A DNA stretch of 64,000 nt from Hyphomicrobium denitrificans 1NES1 (GCF_000230975.2 NC_021172.1:3596001-3660000), one strand, 5' to 3'; shown: positions 36,793-46,625, counted from the first letter of the stretch. Translations and numbers: made by a program. The notes: generated from the sequence alone by a model not told the origin.

Positions 36793-37445
36793 CTAAACAA
36801 AAGATAGAACTCCGGGCGCAGTATTTTCGAGCCCTCGCGAAGCCGCCCTGGCCAGGGCGGACTTGGAGCCTGATATGCGGATTTCCTTGTCTTTGACGCA
36901 GACCTCGCGGACTGCCAGCCGTGTATAGGCTTGCCTCGGTTGGGGTGGTCCATTCCGTAGCTTATCTTTCAGCAGGACGGCCAGCTGCGCGATTTTCTCT
37001 GGCGTGATGGTCGGTTCGCCACTCGCCACACGCTTCTGCAGATCGGCAACCTCGGCGGCGAGCTCATCGCGCCGAACCGCTCGATAAGGCGCTCTTTGAG
37101 ACTCGCGTCTTCGGCCTCCATAAGACCTTGCTCGACGAGGGTCAGGAGACGGGTGATGGCGGCTTCGGCTTCCTTGTGGGATTGCCTGAGGCGGCTCAGC
37201 CGTTCCTTGCTTTCGGCCGACCGGTTGTTCGCCGATTTCAAATAAGTCTTCAATAGATCGCCCAAGCGCTCGGGCTGCAGAATGCGGGCGCTCAGCTGGT
37301 CGATGATGATCTCGTCGAGCCGATCCATGCGGATGCGTAATCCCCGGCAGATACCGTCCCTTCCCTCGCGGCGCATCCTTCTTGCGCGAACCGCCGACGC
37401 CGACCAGGATCTGCACCTGTCTGCATTCCGCGCGTAAGCGGACAC
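36793..37445 (-). pseudogene. Serine recombinase remnant (C-terminal part, frameshifted)
   Basis: Two overlapping minus-strand frames make up the C-terminal half of a large serine recombinase. The first (from 37445) has a zinc-ribbon remnant DGICRGLRIRMDRLDEIIIDQL and the coiled coil ILQPERLGDLLKTYLKSANNRSAESKERLSRLRQSHKEAE. Near 37070 the frame changes, and RRDELAAEVADLQKRVASGEPTITPEKIAQLAVLLKDKL continues in the other frame to the stop at 36793. The N-terminal catalytic and recombinase domains are absent. It begins 3 bp after the tRNA-Arg, and probably marks the edge of a former mobile element. Confidence 0.85.
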
Positions 37446-37647
37446 GACATCGACTTCGTTCGAATGATGCTCCTGACCCTAAGCCGACATTAGTCTGACG
37501 ACAGCCTGCTAGGAACGTGAGCTATGAGTTCGCTGTATCACCACCTTTCACAATCGCGGCAAACAGCTTCAGCAGGATACCGCATGAAAGTTCGGTGGCG
37601 GCCAAGCCTCACCTAGGTTCCTTCCGCCTCTGCATCACGCGCAGTCG

Positions 37648-38478
37648 TCAGTCCCCATGCGGAATAAAGGCAACATGGGCGACCTTGCTCTCGACCGTTG
37701 TCACACCTTCAACGCCTTGCAGTAAACGGACGGCATCGACGATCATCTGTTCATCGGTCGTTGCTCCCGTGAGCAGGATCTTGCCGCCCAAAACATGCAC
37801 ATCAAAGCAATTTTGATTGGACCTGGGGCCGAACCGGCGATCCATGGCAGCCCGCGCGCGAAACAGAATGAGCTGGTCCAGAAGAACGTTGCGGGATTGC
37901 TCGCTCTCTTGAAATGTGGAGCTCTCTGCGAGGCGAACGATATGTTCGACGCAGTCCGCGACCGGAACCCGCGCGGAATTGAGCACGATCGCATAGAGCG
38001 ACGGATCCTCCCAGTCGATGCCGAAAAGCCTTTGCATTGTTCCATTATGAGCGGCGTCGCTTCGCTCAATTTCCCGCCGCGCGTTTGTGGCGATGCCAAC
38101 GCCGAGGCGCTCGATCAAAACCCTTTCGCGAAATAACATCGGCGCGCAGATACGGACGCATATGACATGCGGTACCGACTTCAGGAGGTAAGTGGCACCC
38201 CAACCCCTGATCAGCACATTTCCCTTTGCAGCAAGCTCCAGGATTTCTTGGGCCGTGTACCGGGACATTCGCTTGCGATCGAGTGTCCACCGCTCCATCA
38301 ACGACGTCTCGCCCTCGAGAAATCGATGCACCTCGCTTTCGGGCATGCCGGCTCGTTCGGCGATGTCGTGCTCGACAATCTCATGGTGAACAATAGCAAG
38401 CCCCAATTGATTTGCGAGGCCCGCCGCAACTTCGCTTCCGCGCGTTGCCATTTCGCGCGTCATGGCAATGACAGCCAT
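37648..38478 (-). CDS. Cytidylate-kinase-like protein with C-terminal BON domain
   Basis: 276 residues. The N-terminal ~190 residues match the Cytidylate_kin_2 family: AVIAMTREMATRGSEVAAGLANQLGLAIVHHEIVEHDIAERAGM, then RGWGATYLL and HVICVRICAPMLFRERVLIERLG. The C-terminal ~70 residues (VHVLGGKILLTGATTDEQMIVDAVRLLQGVEGVTTVESKVAHV) are a BON-type domain, usually linked to membrane or osmotic stress proteins. ATG 38478 is chosen (MAVIAMTRE) after AGGAGGACAC. This kinase family often accompanies stress and transport genes; the substrate is not proven. It is the first intact gene inside the putative island. Confidence 0.82.
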   Translation of the reverse strand: MAVIAMTREMATRGSEVAAGLANQLGLAIVHHEIVEHDIAERAGMPESEVHRFLEGETSLMERWTLDRKRMSRYTAQEILELAAKGNVLIRGWGATYLLKSVPHVICVRICAPMLFRERVLIERLGVGIATNARREIERSDAAHNGTMQRLFGIDWEDPSLYAIVLNSARVPVADCVEHIVRLAESSTFQESEQSRNVLLDQLILFRARAAMDRRFGPRSNQNCFDVHVLGGKILLTGATTDEQMIVDAVRLLQGVEGVTTVESKVAHVAFIPHGD

Positions 38479-38910
38479 CGTGTCCTCCTTTGCGGGATCT
38501 CGTGCCGGAGGATGCACACTTGCAGGGCCGGCACTTGACGCAGCGTTGCGAATGCTTTGCGTTCGCGCTCGTCGCCCAAAGGATGAAAAATTTTAGGCCG
38601 TTGTTGCCCCCATCGCAACTCCAACGGAGCGTGTTGGCAAGATCACCGACGATCCGCCCGGCTATCGGACTTACATCGACGTGGTGCTGCATTGCGAGAA
38701 CGCCAGCACAATCAACCAATTTTCAAATCGGGACGGTAGCGCCCTTGAACCCGTTGGACGATCAATTACCTCAAGTACATGAACGCGAATCTCCATGATA
38801 GGGTCGCGATGCCAATCGAAGGGGTTGGCAATGGATAAAAGCAAAACATCGCAAGCGATTGGCAGGACTCGCTTAACGTACTGCCCGCCCTTCTTTAAGC
38901 GCAATAGACA
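38479..38910. other. Divergent promoter region between kinase-BON gene and fdxA
   Basis: About 430 bp between divergent genes. Open frames of 100-170 codons on either strand are not protein-like. No RNA gene or clear promoter pair recognised; an AGGAGG for the minus-strand gene lies at its right edge near 38485. Confidence 0.45.
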
Positions 38911-39249
38911 ATGACGTATGTCGTCGACGAGAGATGCATCAAGTGTAAGACCACCGATTGCGTCGAGGTCTGTCCGGTCGATTGCTTCTACGAAGGGGAG
39001 AACATGCTCGTCATTCATCCGGATGAGTGCATCGACTGCGGGGTATGCCGACCAGAGTGCCCAGTCGACGCCATCAAACCGGACTCCGAACCCGGTATGG
39101 AGAAGTGGCTTAAACTCAATAGTGAATACGCGCTGAAGTGGCCAAACATCACGATCAAGAAGGACATGCCGAAGGACGCGCGCGACCATTGGGACGAGAC
39201 AGGGAAATTCGAAAAATATTTTTCGCCCAATCCGGGTGCAGGCGACTGA
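38911..39249 (+). CDS. fdxA: Ferredoxin FdxA (7Fe-8S type)
   Basis: 112-residue seven-iron ferredoxin. First cluster region [17 protein letters not shown], second [16 protein letters not shown], followed by the C-terminal extension ([25 protein letters not shown]) typical of FdxA of alpha- and gammaproteobacteria. [12 protein letters not shown] is the normal N terminus. It transfers electrons in the cytosol; the partner is unknown. The gene is in the putative island, convergent with the slipin gene. Confidence 0.95.
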   Translation: MTYVVDERCIKCKTTDCVEVCPVDCFYEGENMLVIHPDECIDCGVCRPECPVDAIKPDSEPGMEKWLKLNSEYALKWPNITIKKDMPKDARDHWDETGKFEKYFSPNPGAGD

Positions 39250-39267
39250 GCTGGTGGAGCAGCATGG

Positions 39268-40032
39268 TTAGCGCTCCTCGCCTGAGCCTTTGACCAAATG
39301 TCCCAGCAGGTCTATCGGAATTGGGAAAACGACCGTGGACGAGCGTTCGCTGGCGACGTCGTGCAGCGCCGCGAAATAGCGCAGCTGCATCGCCTGCGGC
39401 TCCTGCGCCAGGATGCGACCGGCCTCGACGAGCTTCTCTGCCGCCTGTTGCTCACCCTCGGCGTTAATCACCTTGGCGCGCCGCAACCGCTCGGCCTCAG
39501 CCTGCTTGGCGATGGCACGCACCATGCTCTCGTTTAGGTCGATGTCCTTGATCTCGATGTTCGTCACCTTGATGCCCCAGGAGTCGGTCTGTTGGTCGAG
39601 GATCTCTTGGATAGCGGCGTTAAGTCGATCGCGCTCCGTCAGCATCTCGTCGAGTTCGTGTTTGCCGAGGACGGAGCGCAGCGTCGTCTGTGCGAGCTGG
39701 CTGGTGGCTGCCATGAAGTCCTCGACCTTGATGATGGCCCGCTCAGGATCGATGATTCGGAAATAGAGCACGGCGTTGACCTTGACCGATACGTTGTCGC
39801 GCGAAATGACATCCTGTGGCGGCACGTTGTGGACAACGACCCGGAGATCGACCTTCACCATCTGCTGGACGAAGGGTATGAGGATGATCAGGCCAGGCCC
39901 CTTGACCCCGGTGAAGCGGCCGAGCGTGAAAACCACGCCGCGCTGATATTCGCGCAGAATGCGGATCGCCGCGAACAGAAAGACGACAGCGATGATGGCG
40001 AGGAGCAGGTAAGGCAGATAATCGAGTGTCAT
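39268..40032 (-). CDS. Slipin (stomatin-like SPFH/band 7 protein)
   Basis: 254 residues: N-terminal TM ([18 protein letters not shown]) followed by the SPFH domain with [52 protein letters not shown] and the helical region [37 protein letters not shown]. Slipins form oligomeric membrane microdomain scaffolds. The start overlaps the stop of the NfeD-type gene (40029-40032), and such pairs are conserved: NfeD-family proteases cut stomatin partners in archaea. Confidence 0.94.
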   Translation of the reverse strand: MTLDYLPYLLLAIIAVVFLFAAIRILREYQRGVVFTLGRFTGVKGPGLIILIPFVQQMVKVDLRVVVHNVPPQDVISRDNVSVKVNAVLYFRIIDPERAIIKVEDFMAATSQLAQTTLRSVLGKHELDEMLTERDRLNAAIQEILDQQTDSWGIKVTNIEIKDIDLNESMVRAIAKQAEAERLRRAKVINAEGEQQAAEKLVEAGRILAQEPQAMQLRYFAALHDVASERSSTVVFPIPIDLLGHLVKGSGEER

Positions 40033-41420
40033 CGAGGCTCTCCTTGAGTGGCCGTTGGGTCCGTCCGACGCCGCACCATCAGGGTGAGGCCATCGATAGT
40101 CGCGACCTCGACCATTTCGCCGGGGGTGAAGGGTTCGTCGCCGCGGGCCTGCCAGCGTTCGCCATTGGCACGCACGTGGCCTGCCCCGGCCCGCCAGTCG
40201 AGGATCTCGGCCGGGAGGCCATGCATCGCCTCACCGCCGACGCGTGGCGGCCGGCGGCGGACGCGCCAAAGCGCCTGGCCGACGAAGATGACAAGGATGA
40301 AAATCAGGACTGCTGTGAGATCGATCATTGCCGGCGATAGACGGAAGCCTGGCGCCTCGACCTTGAGGAGCATCGCCGTGCCGAGCAGGAAGGCGGCGAG
40401 GCCGCCGAGGCCGATGACGATGGTAGGGTTGAATGCCTCAATGGTCAGGAGGATCAGCCCGAGCAGCATCAAAGCGAGACCTGCATAGTCGATTGGCAGC
40501 AGGTTGAGCGCGTAGAGCCCGAGAAGTAACGCGATGGTACCGATAACGCCGGGCGCGACCGCTCCGGGGCTGGTGAATTCGAAGATTAAGCCATAAACGC
40601 CGATCAGCAGCAGGATCACGGCTACGTTCGGGTCGGTAATGACCGAGAGCAAGCGCACGAGCCAGTCCGGCTGAAACGTCTCGACGACAAGTCCACGTGT
40701 CGCGAGTGACCGCGGTGCGCCGCCCACCACCGTGACGGTACGGCCGTCGATTTTCGCTAACAACTCTGCTGTGTCACCGGCAATGAGGTCGATCACGCCA
40801 GCTTGCAGTGCGGCGTTGGCCGATAGGCTCGCGGCCTCGCGCACGGCCTTCTCCGCCCAGTCGGCGTTGCGGCCGCGCAGCTCCGCCAGGCTGCGGATGA
40901 AGGCGACTGCGTCATTGGTCATCTTCGCCGTCATCGCGTCAGGCGGCGCAGCAGGAACCGTGCCCTTGTCGCCCTTGTCAGGCTGGCCTGGAAGGCCCGG
41001 AATGGGCGCGCCAATCTCAACCGGTGTTGCGGCGCCGAGATTGGTCCCGGGCGCCATGGCAGCAATATGCGTCGCGTAAAGGATGTAGGTACCGGCGCTC
41101 GCGGCATGGGCACCTGACGGCGCGACGTAGCCGACGACCGGGATCGGTGAGGAGAGTACGTCGGCGATAATCTCGCGCATACTGGTGACGAGACCGCCAG
41201 GCGTATTAAGGCGCAGAATAACAACTTCAGCACTGCGCTCGCCCGCGGTCGCTAGCGCCTCCTTCACGTATCGTGCGGTAGCGGGGCCTATTGCACCGTC
41301 GATATCGATTTCAAAGGCAAGCTTAACGGAACCGGCCTTGTCGGCCGCAACGGGCGGCGAGAAGGCCGCTACGGCAGCGGCGAGACCCGCAGCAACAAGA
41401 AGGGGCGCGCGGAATTTCAC
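40029..41420 (-). CDS. NfeD family membrane-bound serine protease (ClpP class)
   Basis: 463 residues. Signal peptide ([20 protein letters not shown]), a ClpP/SppA-type protease domain with [21 protein letters not shown] and the nucleophile region [14 protein letters not shown], and the lysine in [11 protein letters not shown]. Then four or five TM segments and a C-terminal OB-fold NfeD domain ([29 protein letters not shown]). An Gly/Pro-rich loop ([15 protein letters not shown]) interrupts the protease domain, as in many nodulation-efficiency-type proteins. Coupled to the slipin gene by a 4-bp ATGA overlap. Confidence 0.92.
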   Translation of the reverse strand: MKFRAPLLVAAGLAAAVAAFSPPVAADKAGSVKLAFEIDIDGAIGPATARYVKEALATAGERSAEVVILRLNTPGGLVTSMREIIADVLSSPIPVVGYVAPSGAHAASAGTYILYATHIAAMAPGTNLGAATPVEIGAPIPGLPGQPDKGDKGTVPAAPPDAMTAKMTNDAVAFIRSLAELRGRNADWAEKAVREAASLSANAALQAGVIDLIAGDTAELLAKIDGRTVTVVGGAPRSLATRGLVVETFQPDWLVRLLSVITDPNVAVILLLIGVYGLIFEFTSPGAVAPGVIGTIALLLGLYALNLLPIDYAGLALMLLGLILLTIEAFNPTIVIGLGGLAAFLLGTAMLLKVEAPGFRLSPAMIDLTAVLIFILVIFVGQALWRVRRRPPRVGGEAMHGLPAEILDWRAGAGHVRANGERWQARGDEPFTPGEMVEVATIDGLTLMVRRRTDPTATQGEPR

Positions 41421-41852
41421 GCTCTAAACTCCCTCTCGAAGATTTGGGGTGTGAGCGCGCGGCATTCCAGATACCAATGCATTCCAGATACCAATATTGA
41501 TCCCTGCTCCAGCCCAAAGTATTCGGTGCCACTTCCCGAGACCTGTACTGTGCCGGTTGAGCCCGACAGAGCCTGATGCATCAACGGGTCCGTGTGATTT
41601 GGTCGGCGCCATTTTTACATATTCAAATCAGCGACACCGGATTCTTCGCAGCTTCTCTAGGCTGGTGCGTCGAAATTGCGCCAAAGTCTAAAGCACCCCT
41701 GCATATAAAGTGATGCCGTGCCGACCTTCTGCTTGGGTCAAGACGTCAGTCAGTCGAGGCCCCAATAGAAATAAATTAACTGGCAAAAGGCGTTGATCAC
41801 AGACCGTTCACCGGCTTGCAAATGCGAACTGGTCGACGAAAGGAGAACCACC
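41421..41852. other. Divergent intergenic region (nfeD / DUF411 gene)
   Basis: 432 bp. Holds the tandem 17-bp repeat at 41462-41495 and, near the right end, the AAAGGAG site of the DUF411 gene (about 41839-41845). Nothing else recognised; short frames are not protein-like. Confidence 0.45.
41462..41495. repeat. Perfect 17-bp tandem direct repeat upstream of nfeD
   Basis: GCATTCCAGATACCAAT occurs at 41462-41478 and again at 41479-41495 without a mismatch or spacer. It sits about 45-75 bp upstream of the nfeD start (minus strand), a place where a regulator or a replication slip could act. Confidence 0.9.
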
Positions 41853-42290
41853 GTGAAATGCCTATCTATCGCCATTCTTGTGCTCGCTCTGACTGCGGGC
41901 ATCGCTGGCGCCGAGGAAAGAATTGCCGCCACCCTCTACAAGAAACCCGGCTGTCAATGTTGCGAGACCTACGCGAACTATCTTCGCGAGAATGGCTTCG
42001 ACGTCACGGTGTTGGAACGCCCGAAAATGTCAGGGGTTACGCCGCAGTCCGCCGTACGCAAAGACCTCGAGGGTTGCCATTCGACGGTGATCGGCAAGTA
42101 CGTGATCGAAGGCCATGTCCCGGTTGGTCCCATCAAGCGGCTACTCGCCGAAAAACCGGATATCAAGGGCATCTCGCTTCCCGGTATGCCGCAAGGTTCG
42201 CCGGGTATGTCGGGCATCAAGCAGGGTCCATTCGAAATTCTTTCCATCACCGGCAAGGACGGCCCAGCACCGGTTTACACGAAGGAATGA
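41853..42290 (+). CDS. Secreted DUF411 metal-binding protein
   Basis: 145 residues from GTG 41853, which follows AAAGGAGAACCACC. Signal peptide (CLSIAILVLALTAGIAGAEE) and a DUF411 domain: ATLYKKPGCQCCETYANYLRENGFDV with the CxCC motif, HSTVIGKYVIEGHVPVGPIKRLLAEKPDIKGISLPGMP typical of the family. DUF411 proteins are periplasmic and usually lie near copper or other metal resistance genes. The Gly/Met-rich PGMPQGSPGMSG segment may also bind copper. It lies in the putative island. Confidence 0.9.
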   Translation: MKCLSIAILVLALTAGIAGAEERIAATLYKKPGCQCCETYANYLRENGFDVTVLERPKMSGVTPQSAVRKDLEGCHSTVIGKYVIEGHVPVGPIKRLLAEKPDIKGISLPGMPQGSPGMSGIKQGPFEILSITGKDGPAPVYTKE

Positions 42291-42919
42291 TCTAAACGGC
42301 GAAGATCAAAACAGAGTCCACAGAGAGGTTCGCAACCCAAAAAGTACGGACTGCTGCGGAGTGTAACTGGGGCGCGGTCGTTGTGCACGCGCTGGCGACG
42401 CGCAAAGGCATGGGCGGGCAGAATGGCGCCGGTTTTCCGATCGTGAGATGCAGATGCGAAGATCCCGTGCCGCTGCCGTGCTTTGCGATGATCCAGGGCT
42501 TTGGTTCCTGATTTCGAAGACTGGTTTTAGGAAAGCGAAGTGATCGCGATCTGATTGACGGCATAGCCGGACGACTTTGACAGAGCCGATTGCGTCTCGA
42601 TAGCACATACCGGCATCGATTATATCGCATTACGATGTATGTCGATTTATACGCCCGTCTTCGCGGCGTTCAGAGCCGGCATCTCAGAAAAATGAATCTC
42701 AGACATGCTTGAGAGAAGTCGCGTTCATGACTGTGCCATCGAAGTACAGTTTTGGTGTCGATACGTCTGAAGATGGGCAATTTTTTCGCGTTTTTCTCCG
42801 TAGGCGGAATGATGCTGCCGGGAGAAGGCGTTCTTCAGAATGGACACTCGGCTTTCGTTGCCATGTACCGCCCGATTGGCCGGAGTCGAGTTCCACTAAA
42901 ACAGAAAGGACAATTCTCG
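42291..42919. other. Intergenic region at the far side of the putative island
   Basis: About 630 bp with no recognisable gene. Short frames such as 42300-42510 have no family match by eye. I looked for a copy of the tRNA-Arg 3' end as a second attachment site and did not see one. Confidence 0.45.
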
Positions 42920-43786
42920 GTGACAACCTCAAGTGCAAGCCCGCTCGTTACAGCCGATTGGATCAAGGATAATCTTAACAATCCGAAGATCAGAATCTTC
43001 GAAGTCAGCGTCGATCCTGAAGTCTATAAGCGCGCGCATATTCCAAGTGCCGTCAACCTCGATTGGCACGTCGATCTTGTCGATACCGTGAACCGGGACA
43101 TCGCCTCGCGCGATAAGTTCGAAAAATGCTTGCGCAAGGCCGGTGTAAACAAAGACACGACGATCGTTATCTACGGCGATCATAACAACTGGTTTGCAGC
43201 ATGGGGTGTCTGGATTCTTGACATTTATGGGCTCGGCAACAACGTGAAGCTGCTCGATGGGGGCCGCAAGCTTTGGGAGGCTCGTTCGCTTCCTGTCACC
43301 GCAGACGTGCCAAGCTTTTCCGAATCCTCAATCGTCTTGCCCGAACGCAATGAGCGCTTGCGGGCCCGCCTCGTCGACGTTCTGGCGATTGCGGAGGGCC
43401 GGGCCGCCGGCCGGTTGATCGATATCCGTTCGCCCGACGAATACAGCGGCAAGATTTTCGCGCCGGAAGGCGTCAAGGAATTGTCCATTCGTGCCGGACA
43501 CATCCCGGGTGCCGAAAACGTTCCGTGGGGTACGATCGTGAACGACGACGGCACGTTCAAGCCGGTCGACGAAATCCGCGCCATCTATGCCGCAAAGGGT
43601 GTCGACGGTTCGCAGCCCGTCGTGACCTACTGCCGGATCGGAGAGCGGTCGAGCCATTCATGGTTCGCATTGAAGCGAATCCTGGGCTACGATGTCCGCA
43701 ACTATGATGGGTCATGGACCGAATACGGCAACGCCGTCGGGGTGCCGGTGACCAATAAGAGCGGAACGATCTGGCTCGGCAAATAA
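42920..43786 (+). CDS. Thiosulfate/3-mercaptopyruvate sulfurtransferase (tandem rhodanese)
   Basis: 288 residues from GTG 42920, which follows AAAGGACAATT. Two rhodanese domains: an inactive N-terminal one (PLVTADWIKDNLNNPKIRIFEVSV ... AHIPSAVNLDW) and a catalytic C-terminal one with LIDIRSPDEYSG, RAGHIPGAENVPW and the active-site loop TYCRIGERSSHSW. The CRxGxR form of the loop is typical of thiosulfate:cyanide sulfurtransferases. A longer frame upstream to 42752 lacks rhodanese sequence. It lies upstream of cysK, suggesting sulfur metabolism. Confidence 0.93.
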   Translation: MTTSSASPLVTADWIKDNLNNPKIRIFEVSVDPEVYKRAHIPSAVNLDWHVDLVDTVNRDIASRDKFEKCLRKAGVNKDTTIVIYGDHNNWFAAWGVWILDIYGLGNNVKLLDGGRKLWEARSLPVTADVPSFSESSIVLPERNERLRARLVDVLAIAEGRAAGRLIDIRSPDEYSGKIFAPEGVKELSIRAGHIPGAENVPWGTIVNDDGTFKPVDEIRAIYAAKGVDGSQPVVTYCRIGERSSHSWFALKRILGYDVRNYDGSWTEYGNAVGVPVTNKSGTIWLGK

Positions 43787-43850
43787 ATCGTTGAAACGCG
43801 GGGGCGGGCGACGGCCCCCGATTGACGTCGGGGCGCTCGACGCGCCAACC

Positions 43851-44927
43851 ATGTCGGGATCTGATCGGCGACAGCTAAAAGGGCACCCATTCGTGGTTTA
43901 TTCCGAGAATCTCATTCATGCCGTCGGCAACACGCCGTTGATCAAGCTGCGGCGAGCCTCGGAGGAAACAGGGTGCACGATTCTCGGCAAAGCCGAGTTC
44001 ATGAATCCCGCGCAGTCGGTCAAAGACCGGGCCGCACTTTTTTTGATTGAGGATGCGCTTGAGCGCGGAGCCATCCAGCGTGGCGGCGTCATCGTCGAGG
44101 GGACGGCGGGAAATACAGGAATAGGTCTGGCGGCGCTCGGTTCGGCGTTCGGACTGCGCACGGTCATCGTCATGCCCGATACGCAATCGATAGAAAAAAA
44201 GGATGCGGTACGCGCGCTCGGTGCGAAGCTCGTCGAAGTGCCGGCTGTGCCCTACGCGAACCCCAACAACTATGTCCACTACTCGCGCCGCTTGGCGGAA
44301 GCGCTTGCGAAGACGGAGTCGAAGGGAGCCGTATGGGCGAACCAGTTCGACAACGTGGCTAATCGCGACGGGCACGCCCGAACGACTGCGGAGGAAATCT
44401 GGCAGCAAACGGGCGGCAAGGTCGATGGCTTCGCTTCCGCCGTCGGGACGGGGGGAACACTCGCGGGAATTGCTCTCGGACTCAGATCGCGAAGCGCATC
44501 CGTGAAGATCGCCCTCGCGGATCCGCCCGGCGCCTCGCTCTATTCCTACTACACGCGCGGCGTTCTCGAAGCCCACGGATCGTCGATAACCGAAGGCATC
44601 GGTCAAAGCCGCATTACCAGAAACCTCGAAGGCTTTTCACCTGACTTCTCATTTGAAATCCCCGATACCGACTCGATCCCCCTGGTGCATCGACTCGTCG
44701 TCGAGGAGGGTCTTTGCCTTGGCGGCTCCAGCGGGGTCAATATTGCAGGAGCCGTGGCGCTCGCCCGCTCGCTGGGGCCGGGTCATGTCGTCGTGACGAT
44801 GCTCTGCGATTCCGGGACGCGCTATCAGTCGAAGCTGTTCAACCCGTCGTTTCTCGCGTCCAAAGATCTGCCGGTCCCCGCGTGGCTCTCGGCGGAGGAC
44901 GTCAGCGTGCCGGCGGTGTTCGCGTAA
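43851..44927 (+). CDS. cysK: Cysteine synthase (O-acetylserine sulfhydrylase)
   Basis: PLP enzyme that makes cysteine from O-acetylserine and sulfide. NTPLIKLRRASEETGCTILGKAEFMNPAQSVKDRAALFL holds the PLP lysine (K58). EGTAGNTGIGLAALGSAFG binds the substrate and AVGTGGTLAG the phosphate. GLCLGGSSGVNIAGA follows. 358 residues with an N-terminal extension; ATG 43851 is the most likely start, though a GTG at 43893 just before VYSENL gives the usual length. The long C-terminal tail beyond LCDSGTRYQSKLFN resembles the CysK/CBS-like subgroup seen in alphaproteobacteria. Confidence 0.92.
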   Translation: MSGSDRRQLKGHPFVVYSENLIHAVGNTPLIKLRRASEETGCTILGKAEFMNPAQSVKDRAALFLIEDALERGAIQRGGVIVEGTAGNTGIGLAALGSAFGLRTVIVMPDTQSIEKKDAVRALGAKLVEVPAVPYANPNNYVHYSRRLAEALAKTESKGAVWANQFDNVANRDGHARTTAEEIWQQTGGKVDGFASAVGTGGTLAGIALGLRSRSASVKIALADPPGASLYSYYTRGVLEAHGSSITEGIGQSRITRNLEGFSPDFSFEIPDTDSIPLVHRLVVEEGLCLGGSSGVNIAGAVALARSLGPGHVVVTMLCDSGTRYQSKLFNPSFLASKDLPVPAWLSAEDVSVPAVFA

Positions 44928-45129
44928 GCCCCCGCAAGCGCCCTCCTCTCCGCCGTTCGATCTGCTCGGCGCGGCCAGCAGTAGGCAGTTCGTGCCGCTT
45001 TGGCGCACGTGTTTTCCGACCGGAAACCTAAGCTCGAAATTGGGCCAGCCATATACCTGACGGCAATATTTGCCGCCGAAGCTGGGATCAGCAAATATTC
45101 GCCGAAGTCATTCCAGGGAAAGAACGGTC

Positions 45130-45408
45130 ATGAGAGGGATAGCGCTTGTCTTCTTTGCCTCGATGGCAATGGCAGGCTCGGCAATGGCCGGAGATACGTA
45201 CGGACGTGGTCATGGCAACGGCGGCCGGGGTTGGGGTTGGAATTCGGGTCTCAACGTGTTCGTTGATGTGCCGATGACCGGCGCCGCCGCGGGAGTTCCT
45301 GAAGACCCGCGGAACGATTATTGCCGCGAAGCGCGTCACAGTTGCTTTGGCCAATGGGGTGTCGATGAGCCCGGCTATGGCCGCTGCATGCGGCGCAGTG
45401 GATGCTAA
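45130..45408 (+). CDS. Small secreted Gly-rich cysteine-containing protein
   Basis: 92 residues with a signal peptide (MRGIALVFFASMAMAGSAMAGD, Ala-x-Ala cleavage). The mature part starts GDTYGRGHGNGGRGWGWNSG and ends with four cysteines in YCREARHSCFGQWGVDEPGYGRCMRRSGC, so two disulfides are possible. CFGQWGVDEPGYGRCM-like tails occur in small secreted Rhizobiales proteins of unknown role. GGGAAAG lies before ATG 45130, and an intrinsic terminator follows 30 bp after the stop, supporting a single-gene transcript. Confidence 0.8.
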   Translation: MRGIALVFFASMAMAGSAMAGDTYGRGHGNGGRGWGWNSGLNVFVDVPMTGAAAGVPEDPRNDYCREARHSCFGQWGVDEPGYGRCMRRSGC

Positions 45409-45437
45409 GGGACGCTTGAGTTCAAACGCTTTGCTTC

Positions 45438-45468
45438 AAGGCCGGAAAAACGAGTTCCCGGCCTTTTT
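45438..45468 (+). terminator. Intrinsic terminator
   Basis: AAGGCCGG (45438-45445) pairs with CCGGCCTT (45458-45465), followed by a five-T run. It ends the transcript of the small secreted protein gene. Confidence 0.85.
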
Positions 45469-45512
45469 CATTTGAAGGATGTCCGTCATTGGAGGAGCGT
45501 TCCTGCTCCGGA

Positions 45513-45956
45513 TCATTGATCTGCCTTCTGTCCGGTGATCTCGTTCCACTTTGCTCCGAGCTGCTTTTTCAAATCCTCGACCTTTTTCGAGGCTTCGTCG
45601 GTTTTTGCGGTGAAGGCTGCTCGAGCCGCAGTGTAATCGGCGTCAGAAAGCTCGAACTCTGTCATGAATGGGCAGCCCCCGTGACTGAGTTGAGGTGCGA
45701 GATAGCGAACGCGCACGGTGTTGGCTGTCGCGCCAGGACCGACCTTCATGATGACCGAGTCCTTGTCCATTCGGCACTTTTCGCCCTTCGCGATCTTCTT
45801 CATATCGATGGTGACGAACTTGCCGTTTTCATTGAGTAACGTAACGCCCATCGTGCTCGGGATGAATGCCATTTCGATGCTGCTGGAATCCTCGGCGTGC
45901 GCCGCGAGGGGGACGGCGAACAGCGCGAGTGCAATGATCGTGGCTATGGATTTCAT
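45513..45956 (-). CDS. Secreted hypothetical protein (147 aa)
   Basis: Signal peptide (MKSIATIIALALFAVPLAAHAED) and a mature domain with two cysteines (EKCRMD, HGGCPFM) that could form a disulfide, then a helical tail (ARAAFTAKTDEASKKVEDLKKQLGAKW). No family recognised. Convergent with the small Gly-rich gene, using the space around the terminator. The ATG at 45956 is the only reasonable start. Confidence 0.75.
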   Translation of the reverse strand: MKSIATIIALALFAVPLAAHAEDSSSIEMAFIPSTMGVTLLNENGKFVTIDMKKIAKGEKCRMDKDSVIMKVGPGATANTVRVRYLAPQLSHGGCPFMTEFELSDADYTAARAAFTAKTDEASKKVEDLKKQLGAKWNEITGQKADQ

Positions 45957-46340
45957 CTGCGTGGTCCTTGTGGGATGCGTTGAAAACGAAGGAATGCTTA
46001 GTTAGGCGTCCTGCGGGATTCTACAATCTCGATGTTAGACGCCACGACGCGAAGCATTGAGATATTCTCGCGGCGGGTTCATCGCTTTCCGTACGAGTTC
46101 GACGCAAAGTGCGTATATCGTCACAAGTCCGGCCTTCGGCCGCCAAGATCCTGACCTGATTGATGAAATATTATGTGTTTCGCCGGTGTTCCATCGATTT
46201 GGAATTCGGCGGCCGTGTCGCGCCGGGCGAAAATGCATTCGGCGCTGGGGATACTTCACCAGAAATTTTCGTCGTGATTTCGAGAAACATCAAATTCGCT
46301 GTAAATTAAACGCGGGCACACTTAGTGGGGACATTCGCCG
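45957..46340. other. Intergenic region
   Basis: About 380 bp between divergent small genes. Nothing recognised beyond likely promoters; local sequence 46080-46320 is AT-richer than average. Confidence 0.4.
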
Positions 46341-46559
46341 ATGATCGAATGGGCAAATAGAGAGCTATCGACACTTGAGGGACAACTCGCATTTTGGAAG
46401 TCGGGCGTCGCGCGCCTGGTCAACGGCCCCTATGACAACGATACCATTACCAAGTCCGTTATCGACACGCTCGAAAAGCATGTTGCCGAGTGGCGCGAGT
46501 TAATGGCTCGGCATGACATTCCCGTTCAGCAACTTCTGCCGTCGGACAGGGAGCATTAG
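46341..46559 (+). CDS. Small hypothetical protein (72 aa)
   Basis: MIEWANRELSTLEGQLAFWKSGVARL opens a mainly helical, charged protein without signal or membrane segments (DTITKSVIDTLEKHVAEWRELMARHDI). No family is recognised. A perfect 12-bp hairpin lies 66 bp after its stop, which may end its transcript. The composition is protein-like, so it is kept despite its size. Confidence 0.6.
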   Translation: MIEWANRELSTLEGQLAFWKSGVARLVNGPYDNDTITKSVIDTLEKHVAEWRELMARHDIPVQQLLPSDREH

Positions 46560-46625
46560 ACCTTAGGCGGCGCAAATTGAGTCTGGTGCTGCACGGCTCC
46601 GGACTACGCGGCGTCCAGAACGGCC

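Noticed and set aside
38671..39189. Minus-strand frame over fdxA
   Set aside because: Overlaps the unambiguous ferredoxin gene and has no recognisable domain.
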